A stretch of DNA of 54,807 nt. Source: Clostridia bacterium. GTDB taxonomy: Bacteria > Bacillota > Clostridia > Christensenellales > Borkfalkiaceae. The notes beneath the pieces are model-generated. The model was not told the DNA's origin. It did not search any database and saw only the letters and a program-made list of their open reading frames with translations. Positions 50,628-54,807 of this stretch are shown here, piece after piece (the stretch's first letter is position 1; each line of letters begins with the position of its first letter). The stretch is taken from contig JAIDVM010000024.1 of assembly GCA_029059705.1 (NCBI GenBank), positions 1 through 54,807 on the forward strand, written 5' to 3'. The translations under genes were made by a program, and so were the position numbers.

Positions 50628-51110
50628 ATGCTCTGTCAACATTGCAAAAAAAACACGGCAACTTATAACAAAATAGTTATAGTGGGCGACAAAAAGTTCG
50701 AAAGCCACCTATGCGAGGCGTGCTACGTTTCCATGTTCGGCGAACTCAACTCCAAGGGAGACATCTTGGGCGAAATGACCGCGGACGCATTTATGCGCAC
50801 CGAACGCTGTCCCGTATGCGGCACCACGTTTTACGATTACGAGCAAACGGGGCTTTTGGGTTGCGCAAGCTGTTACGACGTGTTTAAAAGCAGGCTTTTG
50901 CCCGTGATAAACAGAATTCACGGCAAAACCGAGCACGTCGGCAAAGTCGGTTCGAACAACGACGAGCTGGGGCTTCATCACCGCCTTAAAGCGTTGCAGG
51001 GGCAGCTTGAAAAGGCGCTGCGCGAAAAGAGGTTTAACGACGCGGACGAGCTGAACAGACGCATTTACGAAATTTCAAAAAAGCTTTACGGAGGCGAACA
51101 CAATGGATAA
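50628..51110 (+). CDS. mcsA: McsA, activator of protein arginine kinase
   Basis: 160 aa. Two pairs of zinc-binding CxxC motifs in the N-terminal half (CQHC...CEAC and CPVC...CASC) and a C-terminal UvrB/UvrC motif (LQGQLEKALREKRFNDADELNRRI). McsA activates McsB and adapts ClpC in the heat-shock proteolysis pathway. Its end overlaps mcsB by 8 bases. Confidence 0.93.
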   Translation: MLCQHCKKNTATYNKIVIVGDKKFESHLCEACYVSMFGELNSKGDILGEMTADAFMRTERCPVCGTTFYDYEQTGLLGCASCYDVFKSRLLPVINRIHGKTEHVGKVGSNNDELGLHHRLKALQGQLEKALREKRFNDADELNRRIYEISKKLYGGEHNG

Positions 51111-52113
51111 TTACGCCGGCACGGTAGTTACAACGCGTATTCGCCTTGCAAGGAATCTGGAAGGTTATCCCTTTCCCTCGCACCTCAAAAGCGACAAGCA
51201 GGCAAAGGAAATAATCCGCCTTGCGTCGTCGGGGCTTTCGCGGCTTGAAGAATTCAGGCTTTTATACATGGACGGCGTAACCGAGGACGAAGCGCAGTCG
51301 CTTATAGAAAACCATTTGATAAGCCCCGCGCTTTTAAACAACAGAAGGCGCTCGGCGGTGCTCATTAACCGCGAGGAAAATATTTCGGTTATGATAAACG
51401 AGGAGGACCACCTCCGCGAGCAATGCATAGTAAAGGGCTTGGATTTGCGCTTCGCTTACGAAACCATGTCCGAAGTGGACGGCTGCATTTCGGGCACTAT
51501 GAAGTTCGCCTTTGACGAGCAGCTCGGTTATTTAACAGCGTGTCCCACAAATCTTGGCACGGGACTGCGCGCTTCCGTTATGATGTTTTTGCCCGCGCTT
51601 ACGCTTGGCGGTATTATGCCGAGGATAATGAAAAGCGTTGCGCGTCTGGGGCTTACCGTGCGCGGCATCTACGGCGAGGGCAGCGCGGCGGAAGGTTATA
51701 CCTATCAGATTAGCAACGAAGTAACGCTTGGCGTAACCGAACCCGAAATTTTAGAGGGTGTTGAAGAGGTTGTAGGCAAAATCTGTAAATTGGAAGAGGC
51801 GGAAAGGGAACGGCTTGCAACGGGCGCTTCCGCGCTTGAAATTCAGGACGAATGTTTGCGCTCGTTCGGGATACTTTCAAACTGCGCAAAGCTTTCCTGC
51901 GAAGAGCTTACAAAGCTTGCCGCAAACGTAAAGCTGGGCGCGGCGCTTGGATATATAAAGCTTAACGATATTTCTAAAATAGACGAGCTCGTTAAAAAAA
52001 TGCGGCCTTCGAACATAATGGAAGCCGCGGCAAAAAAGCTTACCGCGTTGGAGCGCGACGTTTACCGCGCGCAGTATACGGGCAGGTTTTTAAAAAAGAT
52101 TACACAGCAATAA
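51103..52113 (+). CDS. mcsB: Protein arginine kinase McsB
   Basis: 336 aa. ATP:guanido phosphotransferase fold: TRIRLARNLEGYPFP near the start, the ACPTNLGTGLRASVM segment near residue 148 and GEGSAAEGYTYQISNEVTLG near 190 form the nucleotide-binding site. McsB tags arginines by phosphorylation, marking proteins for ClpCP. Overlaps mcsA and is followed 36 bases later by clpC. Confidence 0.95.
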   Translation: MDNYAGTVVTTRIRLARNLEGYPFPSHLKSDKQAKEIIRLASSGLSRLEEFRLLYMDGVTEDEAQSLIENHLISPALLNNRRRSAVLINREENISVMINEEDHLREQCIVKGLDLRFAYETMSEVDGCISGTMKFAFDEQLGYLTACPTNLGTGLRASVMMFLPALTLGGIMPRIMKSVARLGLTVRGIYGEGSAAEGYTYQISNEVTLGVTEPEILEGVEEVVGKICKLEEAERERLATGASALEIQDECLRSFGILSNCAKLSCEELTKLAANVKLGAALGYIKLNDISKIDELVKKMRPSNIMEAAAKKLTALERDVYRAQYTGRFLKKITQQ

Positions 52114-52149
52114 ACGTAATAAACTCAAACATATATTGGGGGTAACGAT

Positions 52150-54675
52150 ATGGAAAACGATTTTATGAACAACTGCACCGACAATTTGCAACAGGTTATT
52201 TCCATTGCCGAACAATTTTGCGGCATGTACGACGTAACCTATATCGGCAGCGAGCACATAATTCTTGCAATGCTCAACTGCCCCGAATGCACCGCTTATA
52301 AACTGCTTGTTTCAAGCGGCGTTTCCGAGGCCTCTTTCCGCATGTATTTTGAAAGAGTGCTTACAAAAAATTCAAACATAAACGGCTTTACGCCGCGCAC
52401 GAAACACGCAATCGAACGCGCGCGCGAAATAGCTTACGCGTCGAGCGGCGAGGACGCGCTTGTCGGCACGGAACATATGCTCCTTTCGATTTTGTCGTTT
52501 TCTGATAGCTACGCAACCAAAATTTTAAGGGCTGTGGGAACGGACATGACCAAGCTTTTGAGCATGGCGGAAATGGCGGTGGACAACTCCGAAAGCGCAG
52601 GCGGCAACGAAGAGGACGACGTTTCGCCTTATAAAAACTTTACCGACCTGTTCGGCATGCATACTCAAAAGCCCCAGCAAAAGCCCAAAGAAACGCGTTC
52701 GTCGCCCTCCCTTGATAAGTCCGTTTTGAGCTACGGAACCGACCTCACGCAAAAGGCGCGCGAGGGCAAAATCGACCCCGTAATCGGCAGAAAAAAGGAA
52801 ATTGACAAAATTATTCAGGTGCTCTCCCGCCGCACAAAAAACAACCCCGTTTTAATCGGCGAGCCTGGCGTAGGTAAATCCGCCGTCGTAGAAGGGCTTG
52901 CGCAGGCGATAATAAAGAACGAAGTTCCCGAACTCTTAAAAAATAAAATCGTGTTTTCGCTCGATTTGGCGGGCATGGTTGCGGGCGCTAAATACAGGGG
53001 CGACTTCGAAGAGCGCCTTAAAAACGCAATCACTGCCATAAAAAACAACGGCAACGTTATTTTGTTTATTGACGAAATCCATCAAATCGTCGGCGCGGGG
53101 GCAACCTCCGACGGCAACATGGACGCCGCAAATATCTTAAAGCCCATGCTCGCCCGCGGCGAATTGCAGACGATAGGCGCAACTACGCTCGAAGAATACC
53201 GAAAGTATATCGAAAAGGACGCCGCTTTGGAGCGCCGCTTCACCCCCGTGCAGGTGGAAGAACCCACGGTTGAGGACACCGTTGAAATTTTGCGCGGACT
53301 TCGCGACAAGTACGAAGCCCACCACAAGGTAGTTATAACCGACGAGGCGATAATCGCCGCCGCAACCCTTTCCGACAGATATATAACCGACAGATTTTTG
53401 CCCGACAAGGCAATCGATTTAATCGACGAGGCGGCTTCGCGCTCGCGCTTAAACGCAATGAACAGCCCCGACGAGCTTAAAGAGCTTGAAGAGCGGTTAA
53501 AGCGGTTAAACCTTGAAAAGAACAAGGCGGCAAAGGGCGAAAATTATACTCAGGCGCAAAAGCTGGTTGACGAAATAACCGAAGTTCAGGACAAAATAAA
53601 ACAGCTTACTTCCGACTGGAAGGGCGAAAAGCAAACGACTTCGCCCGAAATCGGCAGCAACGACATTGCAGAAATCGTAAGCGGCTGGACGGGCGTGCCC
53701 GTAATAAAGCTCACCGAACAGGAAAGCGAAAAGCTGCTGCATCTGGAAGAGAACCTGCACAAGCGCATAATCGGTCAGGACGAGGCGGTTTCGGCAGTCG
53801 CCCGCGCCATCCGCCGCGCCCGCGCGGGTTTGAACGAACCGGATAAACCAATCGGCTCGTTCATTTTCGTAGGGCCTACGGGCGTAGGTAAAACCGACCT
53901 TGCAAAAGCGCTTGCCGAAACGATGTTCGGCGACGAAAAGCTTATGATACGCATAGACATGTCCGAGTATATGGAAAAGCACAACGTTTCCAAATTAATC
54001 GGCGCGCCTCCGGGCTACGTTGGTTACGACGACAACGCGGGCGGGCAGCTAACCGAAAGGGTAAGAAGAAAGCCCTATTCCGTGGTGCTGTTTGACGAGG
54101 TTGAAAAAGCGCACCCCGACGTGTTTAACGTTTTGCTGCAAATTCTCGACGACGGCAGACTGACCGACAGCAAGGGCAGAGTAATAAACTTTAAAAATAC
54201 TATTATCATAATGACTTCGAACGTCGGCGCTTCTAAAATAAAAAAGATGTCAAGCTTCGGCTTTACCTCGGGCGACGAACATTCGGACGGTTACGACAAC
54301 ATGAAGGAGTCCATTAACGAAGCGTTGAAGGAGCAGTTTAAACCCGAGTTTTTAAACCGTTTGGACGACATAATCGTGTTCCGCAAGCTCACCAAGGAAG
54401 AGGCGGGCAAAATCTGCTATAAAATAATAGATTCGCTCTCGGCAAGGTTAAGGCTCCGCAATGTTTCCTTAAAAATTTCGGACGAGGCAATGAGCATGCT
54501 CCTCGACGAGGGCTACAACGACATGTACGGCGCGCGCCCCTTAAAGCGCGTGGTGCAAAAGCGCATCGAAGACAGACTTTCCGACGAAATTCTGGCGGGG
54601 CACGTGCTCCCCGGCGAAACGGTAACGGTTGAGGTAAAGGACGGCGAACTTGTGTTCAAGTCCGAAAAGAATTAA
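52150..54675 (+). CDS. clpC: ClpC AAA+ unfoldase
   Basis: 841 aa. Clp-N repeat domain (residues 1-145), D1 AAA module with Walker A GEPGVGKS near 238 and Walker [11 protein letters not shown], a coiled-coil middle region with a UVR-like stretch ([18 protein letters not shown]), and a D2 module with [14 protein letters not shown] near 577 and [14 protein letters not shown]. It unfolds pArg-tagged substrates for ClpP. The ribosome site is GGGGG. No ctsR gene accompanies the operon. The second MITE-like copy starts right at the stop codon. Confidence 0.95.
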   Translation: MENDFMNNCTDNLQQVISIAEQFCGMYDVTYIGSEHIILAMLNCPECTAYKLLVSSGVSEASFRMYFERVLTKNSNINGFTPRTKHAIERAREIAYASSGEDALVGTEHMLLSILSFSDSYATKILRAVGTDMTKLLSMAEMAVDNSESAGGNEEDDVSPYKNFTDLFGMHTQKPQQKPKETRSSPSLDKSVLSYGTDLTQKAREGKIDPVIGRKKEIDKIIQVLSRRTKNNPVLIGEPGVGKSAVVEGLAQAIIKNEVPELLKNKIVFSLDLAGMVAGAKYRGDFEERLKNAITAIKNNGNVILFIDEIHQIVGAGATSDGNMDAANILKPMLARGELQTIGATTLEEYRKYIEKDAALERRFTPVQVEEPTVEDTVEILRGLRDKYEAHHKVVITDEAIIAAATLSDRYITDRFLPDKAIDLIDEAASRSRLNAMNSPDELKELEERLKRLNLEKNKAAKGENYTQAQKLVDEITEVQDKIKQLTSDWKGEKQTTSPEIGSNDIAEIVSGWTGVPVIKLTEQESEKLLHLEENLHKRIIGQDEAVSAVARAIRRARAGLNEPDKPIGSFIFVGPTGVGKTDLAKALAETMFGDEKLMIRIDMSEYMEKHNVSKLIGAPPGYVGYDDNAGGQLTERVRRKPYSVVLFDEVEKAHPDVFNVLLQILDDGRLTDSKGRVINFKNTIIIMTSNVGASKIKKMSSFGFTSGDEHSDGYDNMKESINEALKEQFKPEFLNRLDDIIVFRKLTKEEAGKICYKIIDSLSARLRLRNVSLKISDEAMSMLLDEGYNDMYGARPLKRVVQKRIEDRLSDEILAGHVLPGETVTVEVKDGELVFKSEKN

Positions 54676-54794
54676 ACCTTATATATACTTTGCATAACTT
54701 TGTTGTGCTTACGTTTTTGCTTCGGTCATTTACGCAAAAGAAACTCCCTTGCAAAATCCGCGCACGCCTCGTTCTGCTCGTATCTATAAGGTTT
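54674..54794. repeat. MITE-like intergenic repeat, copy 2
   Basis: A 121-bp element with terminal inverted repeats AAACCTTATATATAC / GTATCTATAAGGTTT (14 of 15 matching). It is the second copy of the element at 3902-4021, here overlapping the clpC stop codon. Confidence 0.78.
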
Positions 54795-54807
54795 AGATAA
54801 CGTGTAC

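Noticed and set aside
1-54807. CRISPR arrays, rRNA and tRNA genes
   Set aside because: No regularly spaced direct repeats with unique spacers, and no convincing rRNA or cloverleaf sequence were seen on either strand.

Overview
The window looks like a chromosomal segment of an anaerobic gut Firmicute (class Clostridia). The evidence is a full mcsA-mcsB-clpC operon, RNase J, DegV, an AgrA/AgrC-type two-component pair, strong GGAGG ribosome sites, many membrane-linked GH3 enzymes, a glucuronate-utilisation cluster and the NifU-like/GGGtGRT pair. Core genes have a balanced, GC-ending codon style (gcg, aac, ggc, ccc). Several accessory pieces are visibly richer in A+T. Genus cannot be fixed from this sequence; a Christensenellales-type lineage is only a guess. 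No tRNA, rRNA or CRISPR array was found.

Layout. 1-9.3 kb: an acidic repeat protein cut by the window edge, RNase J, a probable tRNA wobble-uridine modification operon (TrmR-like methyltransferase, an unknown protein, TrhP-like U32 protein), aroA and dinB. 9.3-15 kb: DegV (minus strand), a cytoplasmic GH3 glycosidase, and a LytTR regulator with its sensor kinase. 15-29.6 kb: two paralogous operons with the same plan (lipoprotein, small four-helix membrane protein, domain-swapped GH3 anchored in the membrane at both ends). They are separated by a BspA-type lipoprotein and a membrane protein, and both have a structured palindromic leader. 29.7-30.4 kb: a small AT-rich XRE-regulator module with twin operators. 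30.5-37.5 kb: GH2 glycosidase, AraC regulator, GPH sugar transporter, uxuA and a UxuB-like dehydrogenase, which together form a glucuronide/glucuronate cluster.

About 38.2-48.8 kb: a 10.5-kb AT-rich defence island inserted in the 3' end of the GGGtGRT gene. The duplicated last 24 codons plus terminator are left on the far side. It carries a three-gene pPIWI-RE system (REase-type nuclease, DinG-like Fe-S helicase, pPIWI-RE protein), a hipBA toxin-antitoxin pair with a coupled 54-aa ORF, and an uncharacterised protein. Its ends hold a perfect 16-bp direct repeat, arrays of an ATGTTGAACTG word, and inverted copies of the target core, but there is no recombinase gene. 48.7-54.8 kb: GGGtGRT and NifU-like genes (minus strand), then mcsA-mcsB-clpC without ctsR.

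How it fits together. The GH3, GH2 and transporter genes suggest capture and hydrolysis of plant or host glycosides at the cell surface. Uronic acid would then be funnelled through mannonate. A 14-base promoter block shared by the transporter and by the second GH3 operon hints that the AraC protein controls both. The island is the most interesting part: a pPIWI-RE defence system with a toxin-antitoxin pair, in what seems to be a site-specific insertion hotspot. A 120-bp MITE-like repeat occurs twice, after RNase J and after clpC.
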